64,000 bases of DNA from Paenibacillus pabuli (GTDB lineage: Bacteria; Bacillota; Bacilli; Paenibacillales; Paenibacillaceae), in contig NZ_CP073714.1 in assembly GCF_023101145.1 (NCBI RefSeq), forward strand, positions 6,138,001-6,202,000. The letters run 5' to 3'. The notes beneath the pieces were generated by a model. The model was given only the letters and a program-made list of their open reading frames with translations. It searched no databases and was not told the DNA's origin. Within the stretch, counting starts at the first letter, position 1. The number at the start of each line of letters is the position of its first letter. Both the position numbers and the translations under genes were made by a program. Of this stretch, positions 44,021 to 53,568 are shown piece after piece.

Positions 44021-44176
44021 TGAAAGGATATGGAACATCCGCCTCTTTTATCTGAGCTCATTGGGTTATATTCCACAAAAAAAGCGATGCTTGCACAAAG
44101 TACAGCACCGCTCAAAATAACTTGTATTTGCTTTTTCAAACGTGAACCTTCATTAATATGTTGAAGGAGCCTTCAC

Positions 44177-45193
44177 TTATTTGGATGTGGAGGAATTTGC
44201 ATCAGCATCATCCCCACTCGTAGAAGAGGTTGCATCTGATTCTGATTTTTGGATCGAATTCGGAAATTGCTCTGCTTCCTTCAGACCAGCTGCATCCATG
44301 GGATAGGCCCACTGACCGTCTGGTGTAATTACCCAGATCTGATCTGGTTCCGATGGAATAGTAAGCCCCCGATACACATCCGTTACAGCTTCTCCGTTAA
44401 CTGTCTGTTCAACAGATAACGTAAAGCGCGGCACAGTGCCTTTCAGTTCAGAAGCTTTGCGCACATCGTCGGCTGTGGACAGATTTTTAATTTTGCCAAT
44501 CAGCGATACGGCATCCGTAGCTTCAACTGCTTCGCCATTCAGCATCCACGTCTGCTCTGCTGTACCCTCTTCGGAGGAAGATTTGAGCATCCAGGTGGCT
44601 GCTTCGCCTTCCCATTCGAGCGAAGTGACGTTGGTTTCATCCATATTAAACGGAGTTGTATCCAGCAAATCCTGCCGCGATAATTCTATCTTGCTGATCG
44701 ATTCCGTTTGTACGGCTACAACAGGCCCGGAGTCCACCCGCACATAACGGGCGTCATCTGCTGGCAGCTGTCCACCTATGCTCAGTTTGATCTGACGATT
44801 ATCCTTTAGTTGGATATCCAGCAACGTTGCATCTGCACCCAAACCATACTTGTCGAGATCCTTCGGCTCTTCCTCCACAACCATTTCCTGATCAGCACCA
44901 CTTAAGGCATCAAGCCAACTGCTGACCGTATAACCATTCAAAGGATAAGCCTTTGGTTCCACCATATGCCATACGCCATTCTTTAGTTCCAAGTGTGAAG
45001 ATGCGGGTTTTGAAGCACCTGATGTGTCTGTATTGTGATCATGAATCGTGATCGACTGTATATCGGCAGACTTCATACCGAGCAACTTTACCTTCTCCGC
45101 TTCTTCTTCACGAAAATAATTTTGATTGGCCGCATAGACCCATCCGATCAACAAGACCACTAAGACCAGAATCGTTGGGATCCATTTTTTCAT
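44177..45193 (-). CDS. DUF4340 domain protein of the Gld-type ABC operon
   Basis: A 338-aa protein with one N-terminal helix (WIPTILVLVVLLIGWVYA) and a large outside part made of repeated DUF4340 modules (SIGGQLPADDARYVRVDSGPVVAVQTESI; WMLKSSSEEGTAEQTWMLNGEAV). The tail is Ser/Asp-rich. ATG 45193 overlaps the stop of the GldG-like gene by four bases. DUF4340 proteins regularly follow GldA/F/G-type ABC genes in many phyla, and the substrate of the system is not known. Confidence 0.85.
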   Translation of the reverse strand: MKKWIPTILVLVVLLIGWVYAANQNYFREEEAEKVKLLGMKSADIQSITIHDHNTDTSGASKPASSHLELKNGVWHMVEPKAYPLNGYTVSSWLDALSGADQEMVVEEEPKDLDKYGLGADATLLDIQLKDNRQIKLSIGGQLPADDARYVRVDSGPVVAVQTESISKIELSRQDLLDTTPFNMDETNVTSLEWEGEAATWMLKSSSEEGTAEQTWMLNGEAVEATDAVSLIGKIKNLSTADDVRKASELKGTVPRFTLSVEQTVNGEAVTDVYRGLTIPSEPDQIWVITPDGQWAYPMDAAGLKEAEQFPNSIQKSESDATSSTSGDDADANSSTSK

Positions 45194-46584
45194 ACGCGTC
45201 TGCGCCTCCACCATAAGAATACACCTATCAAAACAAAGATGAGCGGGAATGCGACAATGGCCACGAAGAAAATGGTTCTGGCCTGCTCACCGTTCAGGTA
45301 CGCCGTTTGGTAACCGGATTGCACCCGTGGCCGGATCGTTAGTCCATCTTCTTTTTCACTTAAATAATTGACGATATTCAGAATAAAATCCCGATTGCCT
45401 CCATTCGCTATTTCCGAGTCCTGCATGAAAATGGATGAACCCAGAATGACAGCCTTCGGTTTACCTTCTGTTGTATCCGCCGCATATCCAAGCTTAACTG
45501 GACCTTGTACATCCTGATCCGGATCATTGGATGTTTCGTTTTGCAATAAGCCTGCAATGTTCGTCTCGCCATAACTGTCATTTGATGAATGAATGAGCGG
45601 CGACAACGTGTATTTATCCTGCTCTTTGCTCGTTAAAGCAATGGACAGGGACAACATCGGGTACAGTTTGCTTTCTGACAGTTTATCCGTGATGGCATGT
45701 GTGTCATACTCCGGCACGACCCAGAGCGGGCCCATGGTGCTGGCCTGCTGATTGTCCACCATAACTGCATGCTCATCCACCACGCCATAATCCGTCATGA
45801 GTGCATCAATATTTTTCCAGGTCAATTTCATATCTTCGTGAAAACCGAGGGATAACAGTAATTTCCCCCCGTTACTGAGATAAGTCCGAATAGCCTTTAG
45901 TTCAGTATCACTAATATCCCGCTGTGGCCCAATAATCGCGAGTACGTCCGCATCTTCTGGAACCTGACCGGCCTGATTCAGTTGAAGTTCTTCTGTCGTA
46001 ATATTATTCTGTTCCAGAGATGAGCGCAGTGTGGTCAGTTGATCCAGGCCAAGCTCCTCATGTCCTGTCAGGAAGACCATTTTGTGCATCTCCGTGGAAG
46101 ACAGATTCATTAAGGCTTGTGTCAACTTTTCCTCACCTGTGAACTGGTATGATCCATCGCTTCCATCCCCTACAGCCGTGAACAGACTGGCGATATCAAT
46201 CACTTTATGCTGATCGCCCTGTTCCAATACAATCGAACTGCCTGTGATGCCATATTTGGAGGCCAGCGTAGGCTCCTGCGTCAGGTTGTACTGCTTCATC
46301 GTCAGTTTGCTGTTGCGTTTTGTATATTCCTGAACCATATCCGATACTTCGCGGTTCAAGACTGTATTATTGGCATTTTCGACGGTTAACACCAGAATGT
46401 TGACGTCTTCTTTTACATTTTTAATCGCGGTAAGAGACTGGTCTGATAAGGTGTACTGTTTATTTGAAGTCAGATCCAGCTGGAAGCCGCCAAGTGAATT
46501 CAGAAACAGGGTCAGCAAAATAAAGATGCCAATCACCGCTACAGACAGCACGGTACTGTTGGTATGACTCAACCATTTTTTCAT
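45190..46584 (-). CDS. GldG-like ABC-associated protein
   Basis: A 464-aa protein with a helix near each end (residues about 13-32, VLSVAVIGIFILLTLFLNSL; and 440-460) around a large outer domain of the type found in intraflagellar-transport/GldG families (YTLSDQSLTAIKNVKEDVNILVLT; VFLTGHEELGLDQLTTLRSSLEQNNI). ATG 46584 follows GGAGGTG and lies four bases after the permease stop. It is the third gene of the four-gene unit and probably forms the external part of the transporter. Confidence 0.88.
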   Translation of the reverse strand: MKKWLSHTNSTVLSVAVIGIFILLTLFLNSLGGFQLDLTSNKQYTLSDQSLTAIKNVKEDVNILVLTVENANNTVLNREVSDMVQEYTKRNSKLTMKQYNLTQEPTLASKYGITGSSIVLEQGDQHKVIDIASLFTAVGDGSDGSYQFTGEEKLTQALMNLSSTEMHKMVFLTGHEELGLDQLTTLRSSLEQNNITTEELQLNQAGQVPEDADVLAIIGPQRDISDTELKAIRTYLSNGGKLLLSLGFHEDMKLTWKNIDALMTDYGVVDEHAVMVDNQQASTMGPLWVVPEYDTHAITDKLSESKLYPMLSLSIALTSKEQDKYTLSPLIHSSNDSYGETNIAGLLQNETSNDPDQDVQGPVKLGYAADTTEGKPKAVILGSSIFMQDSEIANGGNRDFILNIVNYLSEKEDGLTIRPRVQSGYQTAYLNGEQARTIFFVAIVAFPLIFVLIGVFLWWRRRRV

Positions 46585-46588
46585 CTTC

Positions 46589-47305
46589 TCACCTCCACCG
46601 CTTCCGTTCCACAATTTGAATGCTTAACAGCAGAAACACACCTGAGAGCGTTACATAATACAATATATCCGGGCCGCTAAGTACACCCTTCGTGAAGCTG
46701 TCAAACCGGTTTGTCAGCGCAAATGGGTCCAGCCATTGCTGTAACGCAGATCCGGTATTGCCTGCAAATGAATCAAGCATCCAGAATACGAGCAAAATAA
46801 TAAAACCGGCTACCGCAGATACCATCTGGTGCTGAGATAACGTGGAAGCAAACAGTCCAATCGCCATCATGCTTCCGCCCAGGAAAAAGAGACCCAGTGC
46901 AGACAACCATACGGATGTCAGATCCAGTTCACCAAAGAAGGACATTATAAACGGGTACACAAGACTGCACAGAATAAGTACAACAAGAATGGCAAGTGAC
47001 GCCAAATATTTACCGAAAATAATCTCGGTCACCCGTGCAGGTGAAGTCAACAATAGTTCGTCTGTTCCCTGCCGGAATTCCTCTGCTACCAGTCTCATCG
47101 TCAGCAACGGCACCACAAACAGCAGCATGGATAACGTGTCACCCAGCACCAGGCGATAATCCACAATACTCGGCTGGTAGTACACAAAACTCGAATAGAA
47201 CAGCAAACTCGTCATCAGTACATATACGGCAAACGCGAAATACGACGTAGGTGACAGGAAGTATGCCTGCAGTTCTTTATTGCAAACCGCCATCATTCGT
47301 CTCAT
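46589..47305 (-). CDS. ABC-2-type permease (GldF-like)
   Basis: A 238-aa membrane protein with six predicted helices and an ABC-2 layout: MAVCNKELQAYFLSPTSYFAFAVYVL, then the EEFRQGTDELLLTSPARVTEIIFGKYLA coupling segment typical of the family. ATG 47305 overlaps the ATPase stop by four bases, behind GGGGAGG. It should form the membrane part driven by the ATPase encoded just upstream. Confidence 0.9.
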   Translation of the reverse strand: MRRMMAVCNKELQAYFLSPTSYFAFAVYVLMTSLLFYSSFVYYQPSIVDYRLVLGDTLSMLLFVVPLLTMRLVAEEFRQGTDELLLTSPARVTEIIFGKYLASLAILVVLILCSLVYPFIMSFFGELDLTSVWLSALGLFFLGGSMMAIGLFASTLSQHQMVSAVAGFIILLVFWMLDSFAGNTGSALQQWLDPFALTNRFDSFTKGVLSGPDILYYVTLSGVFLLLSIQIVERKRWR

Positions 47306-48357
47306 TTGGTTTCCTCCCCTGTATGGGAATCAGCTGGGGCGTCCTCGGGCATTGTCGATTGCTTCTGTTCTGAAATGGTATCCGATTCAGATTCAGATTC
47401 CGTTGTGGTAAGCTTCAGGAAAATCTGTTCCAGACTTAGATTTTCACGCTTCATCTCCAGGATCGGCAAGCCTGCACCCGACAGAAGGTAGAACAGTTCT
47501 TCCCGAAAATCATTGGAAGATTCACTGGTTAGCAGCATTCTAACCGTATCCGCAGCCCCTTTGGATGCTTGTCCATCAGCTGCTGGAATGACTTCGCTCC
47601 GAACGTTCTCCCATGGTGCGAGCACATTATGTAATTGCTGCTCTGTTGCCTTCACTTCAATGTATACCTTGAACTGATCCCCCAGTGCTGAACCAAAATG
47701 CTGTGGTGAACCGTCCAAGACGAGCTGCCCCTGGTTAATAATCAACATGCGATTACAAAGTGCGCTCACTTCCGGCAAAATATGTGTACTGAGCAGCACG
47801 GTATGATTCTCACCCAGTTCACGGATCAAATCCCGTATCTCCATAATCTGATTCGGATCGAGTCCTGAAGTCGGCTCATCCAACACGAGCAGGTCCGGTT
47901 TGTGAATAATGGCTCCTGCCAAACCCAGACGCTGCTTGTACCCTTTGGACAGCCCGCGAACCAGTTGCTTTTCCCGGCCCTGAAGGCCCAGCCTGCTCAC
48001 CATCTCACTAATCCGTAGTTTCAATTCACGTGGCGGGACATCTCTCAGATTAGCGACGAATTTAAGATACGACTGCACCGTCATATCCGGATAAAGTGGC
48101 GGTGTTTCCGGCAGATAACCGATTTTGGAACGAACGCTCCTGCTCTGATCGTGAACCGATATGCCATCCACTGCAATGGATCCTGCTGTTGGATGCAAAT
48201 AGCCCGTAATCATTCGCATCGTTGTGGTTTTCCCGGCACCATTCGGTCCCAAAAATCCTACAATCTCACCGCGCTCCATTGTGAAATCCAGTTGATGCAC
48301 GCCGCGCCGTCCATCAAAAACTTTGCTTACCTGCTTCACTTCGAGCACATCATTCAT
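47302..48357 (-). CDS. ABC transporter ATPase (GldA-like)
   Basis: A 351-aa ATPase. Walker A is GFLGPNGAGKTTT near residue 34, the signature is LVRGLSKGYKQRLGLAGA, and Walker B is LLVLDEPTSGLDP. A C-terminal extension of about 120 residues ends in a Glu/Ser/Thr-rich tail (TTTESESESDTIS), presumably flexible. ATG 48357 follows GGGAAAGG. First gene of the operon with GldF-, GldG- and DUF4340-type partners. Confidence 0.92.
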   Translation of the reverse strand: MNDVLEVKQVSKVFDGRRGVHQLDFTMERGEIVGFLGPNGAGKTTTMRMITGYLHPTAGSIAVDGISVHDQSRSVRSKIGYLPETPPLYPDMTVQSYLKFVANLRDVPPRELKLRISEMVSRLGLQGREKQLVRGLSKGYKQRLGLAGAIIHKPDLLVLDEPTSGLDPNQIMEIRDLIRELGENHTVLLSTHILPEVSALCNRMLIINQGQLVLDGSPQHFGSALGDQFKVYIEVKATEQQLHNVLAPWENVRSEVIPAADGQASKGAADTVRMLLTSESSNDFREELFYLLSGAGLPILEMKRENLSLEQIFLKLTTTESESESDTISEQKQSTMPEDAPADSHTGEETK

Positions 48358-48544
48358 CCTTTCCCGTTAAAATACCCGTGTGCCATCCTACTTTCCTTAG
48401 ATGGTCAACACGGGAAGCTCCTTGTATCTTACGTTCTGTATCCTAAATGAAGCTTAAAGTCACTTAAAAGAGAGCTTAAAAAATTGTGTCTAAAATGTGA
48501 ACAACACTTCATACACCCACACCCTGCACTCTAGGGTAACGTAC

Positions 48545-48553
48545 CATACAGTA
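48545..48553 (+). promoter_or_regulatory. SigK-like -10 element before the 357-aa glycosyltransferase gene
   Basis: CATACAGTA fits CATANNNTA exactly; AC stands 15 bp upstream instead of the usual 16-17. Confidence 0.4.
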
Positions 48554-48595
48554 CAGGAGCATGAGCGCCTGCACAAAAGTCAGAGGGTGAACCGT

Positions 48596-49669
48596 GTGAA
48601 AGTACTATTCACATTTTATGTTCCAAGCGGCGGTGTAGATACTTTAAACCGATTGCGTTCAGCCGTTCTGCAACGCCATGGCATCGAAGCACATGTATTG
48701 TATCTGTACCCTGGCTCGGGACTGCAGAACAATAACAACACGCCGGTCTTCACTTCTTCCAGTGATGAGCAGATTCACAGTTTAATTCATCATCATCAAT
48801 ACGACGCCATAATTGTTACCTCGGATATTGCCATGCCGGGCAGGTTAAGAGCCCTCGGGTATAATGGACGTATTATCTTTGAAGCTCAGGGATTGGGAAC
48901 GCGTGAACTTGCTCTGGAAACCATCCAAATGGGTCTGCCCTATCTGCAAGCCCACTGTAATGCTGCGGTTATTCCTCCAACGGATCATTTACTGGAGCTG
49001 TTCATCCATATGTGCCCATGGCTTCATCGGTTTGTCATTCCAAATATGCTGGATACCACTACTTTTGCCCCAATTTCGGTGGACGCCCCTCCTTATCCGG
49101 TACTAGCTTGGGTGGGAAGACTCGAACACAACAAAAACTGGCGGGAATACTTGACGATATCCAGTGAAATCATTAAAAAAATCCCGGAAGCCAGACTGTG
49201 GCTGTTTCACGATCCCACCTTGGCCAATCCAGAGGACGAGGTTATGTTCCGACACATGCTTGCGGAGTATGGGCTTGAAGATCGTATTGGCATCTTTATC
49301 AATGTTCCCCATTCCGAAATGCCAAAATTCTACTCCATGATTGCAGCTTCGGGAGGAATCATGCTGTCCACCTCTCTGCTTGAAGGCTTTGGATACGCCG
49401 TTGCCGAAGCCATCAGTTGCGGTTGCCCAGTACTCAGTACCGATTCGGATGGTGTACGTTCTTTTATTACACATAACAAAACAGGAAAATTCTATCCGAT
49501 TGGCAACGTGAACGCTGCGGTATCCGAAGCTGTAGAACTTATGCGCGACCAAAAACTGCGGGAATATATACGCAGTCAGGGCAGGCAACATATGACTATC
49601 TCCTTCTCACCTGACCGATACGCCACTTCATTTCGGGAAATGATGACTGCCTTGAGCATTTTCTTTTGA
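48596..49669 (+). CDS. Family 4 (GT-B) glycosyltransferase
   Basis: A 357-aa glycosyltransferase. The N-terminal domain opens VKVLFTFYVPSGGVDTLNR and the C-terminal donor domain carries VLAWVGRLEHNKNWREYL and the donor-binding block STSLLEGFGYAVAEAISCGCPVLSTDSDG with the family's E-x7-E. I start it at GTG 48596, five bases after GAGGGTGA; the reading to ATG 48497 has no ribosome site. No membrane helix, so it works in the cytosol. It stands alone between the ABC operon and the efflux gene; its -10 element suggests sporulation use. Confidence 0.85.
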   Translation: MKVLFTFYVPSGGVDTLNRLRSAVLQRHGIEAHVLYLYPGSGLQNNNNTPVFTSSSDEQIHSLIHHHQYDAIIVTSDIAMPGRLRALGYNGRIIFEAQGLGTRELALETIQMGLPYLQAHCNAAVIPPTDHLLELFIHMCPWLHRFVIPNMLDTTTFAPISVDAPPYPVLAWVGRLEHNKNWREYLTISSEIIKKIPEARLWLFHDPTLANPEDEVMFRHMLAEYGLEDRIGIFINVPHSEMPKFYSMIAASGGIMLSTSLLEGFGYAVAEAISCGCPVLSTDSDGVRSFITHNKTGKFYPIGNVNAAVSEAVELMRDQKLREYIRSQGRQHMTISFSPDRYATSFREMMTALSIFF

Positions 49670-49679
49670 GTACAGCAAA

Positions 49680-49712
49680 AAGGCAGTTCAGAAAAATGCT
49701 CTGAACTGCCTT
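49680..49712. terminator. Bidirectional terminator
   Basis: AAGGCAGTTCAGA/TCTGAACTGCCTT, with a T tract on the minus strand; it separates the converging glycosyltransferase and efflux genes. Confidence 0.85.
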
Positions 49713-49743
49713 ACATTAAATTTATGAGATCAGCTTATTTGAA

Positions 49744-51240
49744 TTAATGTCCCATCATCATCGCTGGATCCGGCTTTTCTCCTGTTTGAAGGGAATCTTC
49801 CTCCAACCGTTTTGGTTTACGCAGGATCAGACTGAGCAAACATCCAAACAGAGCAATGCAAGCCGCCAGGAAGAAGGTGTCGTTAAAACCAGCGACTAAT
49901 CCATTAACCATACCTGTGCTATCAGTCGCTCCAGCTGTATTGCTTGCAATATGAGATGTCAGGAATCCGGTCAGACCAGCAACTGCAAAAGACACAACCA
50001 CTTGCTGTGCAGCAGCAGTAAGCGGGGTAACCCGACCTACAAGCTTACGTGGAGCAGCATTCAGTACATGTGTATTGAGTGGCATCATGGAAAAACCCAT
50101 CCCCAATCCCATCATGACAAGACTAAGAATGATCAGACCAAGACCCGATTCCGCGGTAATCGAAGACAGAATAAACAGCGCACCCGAGATAATACCCAGA
50201 CCCACAAAAGCCAGTGGTCTTGCACCAATTCTGTCAAACAATCGTCCTCCAAGCGGCATCCCCACACCCGACGCCAGCGCCTGTGGAAGTAAAATCAGGC
50301 CTGTTTCCAGTGCAGTGTAACCTTTGATTTGCTGCAGATAAAGCGGGATCAAAATCATCGCACCGAACAAAGCGACTTGTGATACCCATGCCAGAATAAT
50401 ACCCCGTGTGAAATCAGATGATTTGAACACCCGGAGTTCCAACAGCGGATTTTTGTGACGAAGTTCCACGATAACAAACAGGATCAGCGCCACGCCACCG
50501 ACAATCACACCTGTCAAGGTTGTTGAAGATGTCCAGCTTGTTCCGCCTTCACTTACACCATATGCAAGCATCGAGAATGCAATGGGTGCCAAAATCATGC
50601 CGAGCAAATCAAGCGCTGGTGTGCGTCCACGATCCGTATCCGGCAAGAATTTGATACATAGAATAAAAGCGGCAATACCAATCGGCAGATTAATCAGGAA
50701 GATCCAGTGCCAGCTGAGTGATTCAATGAACCAGCCGGATAATACCGGACCCAGTGCAGGGGCCAACAGCATGGGAATCCCGAGCATACCCATGATAGAG
50801 CCTCTTCTCTCAGGAGGAGCCAGACGGAATACCATTGCCATACCAATCGGCGCTACCATGCCTCCACCAAGTCCCTGGATGACACGATAAATAATCAATT
50901 GTTCAGGCGACTGTGCGATTGAGCATAATACGGAGCCCAAAGTAAACATTGCAATTGTGAACAGAAATACTCTTTTGGCCCCGAAACGGTCGGTTAACCA
51001 TCCTGCCAGCGGAATGACGGCCGACAAGGCCAACGTATAACCTGTAACGGTCCATTGAATCGTCTTCAGGTCCGTCTCAAAATATTGAACCAGATTCGGA
51101 ATCGCCACGTTAACCACCGTACTGTCCAAGATGACCATAATCATCCCGACGATAATAGCCAGTAGCGGTAGGATAATCGTTTTAATCGAAAATTCTGCCG
51201 GGTCCTGGGGCACTGCTGTTTGTTGTTTCACTCTCTCCAC
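49744..51240 (-). CDS. DHA2-family multidrug efflux MFS transporter
   Basis: A 498-aa EmrB/QacA-type exporter with 14 predicted helices. Motif A reads GWLTDRFGAKRVF, motif C reads GIPMLLAPALGPVLSGWF, and VILDSTVVNVAIPNL is the usual helix-1 signature of the DHA2 group. The C-terminus is short and polar. GTG 51240 starts the gene, with another GTG at 51231 nearer a GGAG site. No regulator lies beside it, but four 13-bp operator-like repeats stand 65-112 bp upstream. Confidence 0.92.
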   Translation of the reverse strand: MERVKQQTAVPQDPAEFSIKTIILPLLAIIVGMIMVILDSTVVNVAIPNLVQYFETDLKTIQWTVTGYTLALSAVIPLAGWLTDRFGAKRVFLFTIAMFTLGSVLCSIAQSPEQLIIYRVIQGLGGGMVAPIGMAMVFRLAPPERRGSIMGMLGIPMLLAPALGPVLSGWFIESLSWHWIFLINLPIGIAAFILCIKFLPDTDRGRTPALDLLGMILAPIAFSMLAYGVSEGGTSWTSSTTLTGVIVGGVALILFVIVELRHKNPLLELRVFKSSDFTRGIILAWVSQVALFGAMILIPLYLQQIKGYTALETGLILLPQALASGVGMPLGGRLFDRIGARPLAFVGLGIISGALFILSSITAESGLGLIILSLVMMGLGMGFSMMPLNTHVLNAAPRKLVGRVTPLTAAAQQVVVSFAVAGLTGFLTSHIASNTAGATDSTGMVNGLVAGFNDTFFLAACIALFGCLLSLILRKPKRLEEDSLQTGEKPDPAMMMGH

Positions 51241-51304
51241 TCTCTTTTCCGGCCTGGAGGCATTCTCTTTGGTTCCGCCTCTCCATCGGCCTTATAATCA
51301 CGAC

Positions 51305-51352
51305 GTTTCAAACTTTTGTTTTAAACCGTCGTTTTAAACTCTTGTTTAAGCA
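51305..51352 (-). promoter_or_regulatory. Four 13-bp operator-like repeats before the efflux gene
   Basis: GTTTnAAAC units start at 51305, 51318, 51331 and, degenerate, 51344, at a strict 13-bp period. The alternate reading AAAC-N4-GTTT gives 12-bp palindromes as used by TetR/MarR-type repressors. Confidence 0.65.
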
Positions 51353-51494
51353 TAGGTTAATTTTAATGAAAATACCTTTGCTGTCAAGCTATTTTTTTAT
51401 TGGATAACGAATCAGGTATGCATGCCAAAAAATGGACCAGGTTTTCTCCTGCTCCACCCATTTGGTTAATCAATGCTCATTATGGTGATCTTTG

Positions 51495-51842
51495 CTAATC
51501 TGCCAACTTGATCATCTGATGCTCCGAAAGTATACCCAAGGTTTGGCCTTGGTCACTTCTGCAGTATATGCGAATAACCAGATGACTTGGTGTAGAACTG
51601 TTGCTAATGATGCGCAGTTCGCACGGATCGGATGAGACTGCGAGATTATGAATAATGTGATTTCCCGTATCCGCGCCAATCCGACAAAAATAGCGATACA
51701 GCTCCCCGTGCGTGTGACTGATTCCTCCGACAAAGATATCCACATCGTCATTCCCCACAAATGACAATTCAATGTCCATATATCTCATCGGAACAAAGGT
51801 TTGCAGCAGGTTTTCGTGAATCCCCAGTACATATACGGCCAC
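51495..51842 (-). CDS. Hypothetical beta-rich protein, 115 aa
   Basis: I start this gene at GTG 51842, behind ACAGGAGG; an ATG reading to 51920 has no ribosome site. The product (MAVYVLGIHENLLQTFVPMRY...) has alternating hydrophobic strands such as ELSFVGNDDVDIFVGG and HLVIRIYCRSDQGQ, and looks like a small beta sandwich with no signal or membrane segment. I do not recognise a family. It diverges from the 412-aa glycosyltransferase gene, and CATACCATA upstream is a good SigK-type -10. Confidence 0.6.
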   Translation of the reverse strand: MAVYVLGIHENLLQTFVPMRYMDIELSFVGNDDVDIFVGGISHTHGELYRYFCRIGADTGNHIIHNLAVSSDPCELRIISNSSTPSHLVIRIYCRSDQGQTLGILSEHQMIKLAD

Positions 51843-51974
51843 GGTATATCCCTCCTGTAGAGCAGAGTTGAACCTTTCTCTAGATATGGTATGCCTGCTC
51901 TCGTCCATTGCTATTTGCAATCACCCATTTTAATTAATTCCACGGAAATGCCCACCCTTTCGTCTGCTTTTTTT

Positions 51975-51983
51975 CATAGACTA
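51975..51983 (+). promoter_or_regulatory. SigK-like -10 element before the 412-aa glycosyltransferase gene
   Basis: CATAGACTA fits CATANNNTA exactly, 47 bp before the start codon. The AC of the -35 lies 19 bp away, which is long, so support is partial. Confidence 0.4.
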
Positions 51984-52029
51984 ACAGGATAGAAGATCGG
52001 CCTGTGCAGGCCGTGACAAGGAGGTACCT

Positions 52030-53268
52030 ATGAGAGTTCTGCTCGTGACCTATTGGGAGCTTACACAGATGGGTGGAATATGGACATATGTGAAACAGCT
52101 GGCTGACAGGCTGATGGCTCTTGGCGTGGAGGTGGATATTATGGGCACCAACGGAGCCAAAAATGAAGTGTACATTCGCAATCTCAATCGTTCCTTTCCC
52201 AAGGATAAGGTATGGCCCATGCTCCAAGCCAAACTTAATCCGACAGATTTGCCTCAATTCACTGCGGATTCTCTCGTGGCTTATTATGAATTGAACAGGT
52301 ATGCCTTTGAAATGGGAGCCTCCTATCTCGGGGTTGATCAGTACGATGTCATCCATGCGCAGGACCCGGTAGCAGCCGTCGCGATGAGACGGATTTTGAA
52401 CCGCAATACCCCCATGGTAACGAGTTATCACGGAGCGCTTGCGCGTGAAACCTTTTACGATGCTCAGAACTCTAACGCGCAGCTCACGCTTTCCGAATAT
52501 TTGCAATCCAAACGCGGACGCTACTTCCTGTCATTGGAAGAACGAAGCGCTGAACAATCCGAACTTATTCTGGTCTCCAGCCATTGGATTAAGAGCACAC
52601 TTACGGCCCTGCGTGTTCCCGAGTCCAAATTCCGAATTATTCCTTATGCTGTAGATATTCCAGCCTACCGTGCCCAAGCAAGGACCAAGTTCCGTCAGCG
52701 TAAGCCAGCAGGTAAAAAGGTGATCGCCTTTACGGGCAGGCTGGAGCACATCAAAGGGGTGCACATTCTGGTCAAAGCACTCTCCAGCCTGAAGAAGACC
52801 CGCTCCGATTGGGTCTGCTGGATTGCTGGAGAAGGCAACCTGATGGAGGATTTACGCTCCTTAGCCAATAATCTGGGCGTGGGTACAGACATCGTTTTCT
52901 GGGGCAAACTCGACAACATCCCTTCATTCCTGCGTCATGCTGACATTTATGTGCAGCCCAGCTTGCAGGATACACAGCCTTTCTCGGTCACAGAGGCTCA
53001 GCTCGCCGGGTTGCCTGTCATTGTAAGCGGTACGGCAGGCATGCCTGAGATGGTGCAGCCTGAACATACTGGTTGGGTCGTGCCACCGCAGGACGTCGAA
53101 GCCCTCAGCGCACTGTTAAATGCCCTTCTGCAGGATGATGCCACCCGCGCAAGGGTAGGAGCAGCAGCCAAAACTTGGGCTGAACAACATCGATCACTGG
53201 AAGAGATGGGTTTGCGTACACTGCATGTCTACCATGAAGCTATTCAGTTGGGAGGTCAGAGAATATGA
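52030..53268 (+). CDS. Family 4 (GT-B) glycosyltransferase
   Basis: A 412-aa glycosyltransferase. The N-terminus MRVLLVTYWELTQMGGIWTYVKQLAD is the acceptor-domain start; the donor domain has VIAFTGRLEHIKGVHILVKAL, the SLQDTQPFSVTEAQLAGLPVIVSGTAGMPEMV block with conserved Glu, and a closing helix. ATG 52030 follows AAGGAGG. Its stop overlaps the start of a 57-aa gene. Product and acceptor are unknown; the neighbouring spore genes suggest a spore-surface glycan. Confidence 0.88.
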   Translation: MRVLLVTYWELTQMGGIWTYVKQLADRLMALGVEVDIMGTNGAKNEVYIRNLNRSFPKDKVWPMLQAKLNPTDLPQFTADSLVAYYELNRYAFEMGASYLGVDQYDVIHAQDPVAAVAMRRILNRNTPMVTSYHGALARETFYDAQNSNAQLTLSEYLQSKRGRYFLSLEERSAEQSELILVSSHWIKSTLTALRVPESKFRIIPYAVDIPAYRAQARTKFRQRKPAGKKVIAFTGRLEHIKGVHILVKALSSLKKTRSDWVCWIAGEGNLMEDLRSLANNLGVGTDIVFWGKLDNIPSFLRHADIYVQPSLQDTQPFSVTEAQLAGLPVIVSGTAGMPEMVQPEHTGWVVPPQDVEALSALLNALLQDDATRARVGAAAKTWAEQHRSLEEMGLRTLHVYHEAIQLGGQRI

Positions 53269-53438
53269 CATTGCTCGTCCCCAGTGATTTGTATAATCGT
53301 TGGTTCTCCATCCCTGTGTCGACAACGCATATCGAGGTAGATTACGTTGTAATGAACGAATTAATAAGGAAACTGCCTAAAGGGTACGTTTTCCCTGATC
53401 CCGCAACCATGCACATTCTAACTTCTGAGAAAAATTAG
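53265..53438 (+). CDS. Small hypothetical protein coupled to a glycosyltransferase, 57 aa
   Basis: ATG 53265 overlaps the stop of the 412-aa glycosyltransferase by four bases and has a perfect GGAGGT eight bases upstream. The product (MTLLVPSDLYNRWFSIP...) is soluble and short, with no signal or membrane part. A strong terminator follows. I recognise no family. Coupled translation suggests that it works with the glycosyltransferase. Confidence 0.7.
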   Translation: MTLLVPSDLYNRWFSIPVSTTHIEVDYVVMNELIRKLPKGYVFPDPATMHILTSEKN

Positions 53439-53470
53439 AATCAAGTCACTTTATGTACAGGAGCAAACAA

Positions 53471-53523
53471 GAGGATATTCGGATACCGCACTCACTTTAC
53501 GGCATCCGAATACCCTCTTTTTC
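53471..53523. terminator. Bidirectional terminator
   Basis: GAGGaTATTCGGATaCCG pairs with CGGcATCCGAATAcCCTC; TCTTTTTCTT follows on the plus strand. Confidence 0.85.
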
Positions 53524-53568
53524 TTACGGTTCACGATCTAGCATTTGTGTTTCCACGTCTATTAGCCT

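Noticed and set aside
43852..44139. 95-aa minus-strand ORF with a hydrophobic start
   Set aside because: It begins with TTG, overlaps the start of the yhcN-like gene and would run through its promoter. The N-terminus looks like a signal peptide, but the rest has no coding character.
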